Shown here: positions 5,577 to 5,702 of the stretch, in pieces
Numbering within the stretch: position 1 is the stretch's first letter
How the letters are laid out: each line of letters opens with the position of its first letter
DNA from: SOKP01 sp048887165
GTDB lineage: Archaea > Asgardarchaeota > Lokiarchaeia > Sigyniarchaeales > SOKP01
Assembly: GCA_048887165.1 (NCBI GenBank)
Contig: JBHLJZ010000168.1
Location: forward strand, 1-5,702
Direction of reading: 5' to 3'
Length of the DNA stretch: 5,702 nucleotides
Notes under the pieces: model-generated
Told to the model about the DNA's origin: nothing
What the model saw: only the letters and a program-made list of their open reading frames with translations
Database searches by the model: none
Program-made: the position numbers and the translations under genes

Positions 5577-5702
5577 TTATTTAGAATATCCTATAGGTAT
5601 AATGTAAAGAGGTTCAATCTTTTTAGGAAGGTTGAGAACCCTTTTGACTTGATCATCTTTAAAAGCACCAACTGGTACTGATGCTAAACCTAAAGCAACT
5701 GC
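5577..5702 (-). CDS. Nitroreductase-fold flavoprotein, C-terminal 41 residues only
   Basis: The window holds only the last 41 residues and the TAA stop; the 5' part lies beyond the right edge. The translated end shows GLASVPVGAFKDDQVKRVL followed by LPKKIEPLYIIPIGYSK. This fits the C-terminus of FMN-dependent nitroreductases and SagB/ThcOx-type oxidoreductases, where 'G-x-x-x-V-G-A-F-x-D-x-x-V' precedes a terminal 'PLYIIPIG' strand. The subfamily and substrate cannot be decided from this fragment. The short 17-base gap to the downstream CPBP gene makes a two-gene transcript plausible. Confidence 0.8.
   Translation of the reverse strand, partial: AVALGLASVPVGAFKDDQVKRVLNLPKKIEPLYIIPIGYSK

Noticed and set aside
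5560..5591. Own promoter for the CPBP gene (TCTAAATAAAT overlapping the nitroreductase stop)
   Set aside because: The match is weak, has no BRE-like sequence, and the spacing to the ATG is short (about 21 bases), so read-through from the upstream gene is more likely.
1..5702. CRISPR array, transposon, tRNA or structured RNA gene
   Set aside because: No spaced direct repeats, terminal inverted repeats or transposase were seen, and none of the gaps (151 bases at most) shows a tRNA-like fold or a GC-rich island.

Overview
The window is AT-rich (roughly one third G+C by eye). It holds seven protein-coding genes, all on the minus strand, of which five are complete and two are cut by the window edges. 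I see no RNA gene, CRISPR array, insertion sequence or phage gene. An archaeon is the most likely source. The intergenic gaps carry A-rich/TATA-like elements about 26-37 bases before the start codons, there are no convincing Shine-Dalgarno sequences, and the DUF4184 and SPL-type radical SAM proteins look like those common in archaea. The base composition and gene mix would fit an Asgard (Lokiarchaeia-like) genome, but that is inference and a low-GC bacterium is not excluded.

Layout in order of transcription (right to left): the C-terminal end of a nitroreductase-fold flavoprotein (5577-5702); a CPBP/Rce1-like membrane protease (4738-5559); a DJ-1/PfpI protein closest in motifs to the DJ-1D glyoxalase III type (4021-4665); an SPL-type radical SAM enzyme (3165-3980); a DUF4184 multi-pass membrane protein (2466-3119); a two-domain Fes-like esterase (1004-2314); and an EamA/DMT transporter that runs off the left edge (1-931).

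The gaps are 17, 72, 40, 45, 151 and 72 bases. Most contain a plausible promoter of their own, so this looks like a row of co-directional, separately transcribed genes rather than one pathway operon. The only pair tight enough to suggest co-transcription without a visible internal promoter is nitroreductase-CPBP. The 151-base gap before the esterase is the largest and carries short palindromes next to a good BRE/TATA match, so it is the best candidate for regulated expression.

I found no clear new multi-gene system. The most interesting single items are the Fes-type esterase in a presumptive archaeon, the lone SPL-family enzyme that lacks an internal cysteine expected of a true photoproduct lyase, an inverted repeat at the DJ-1 start, and an 18-base tandem duplication that stacks stop codons at the end of the protease gene.
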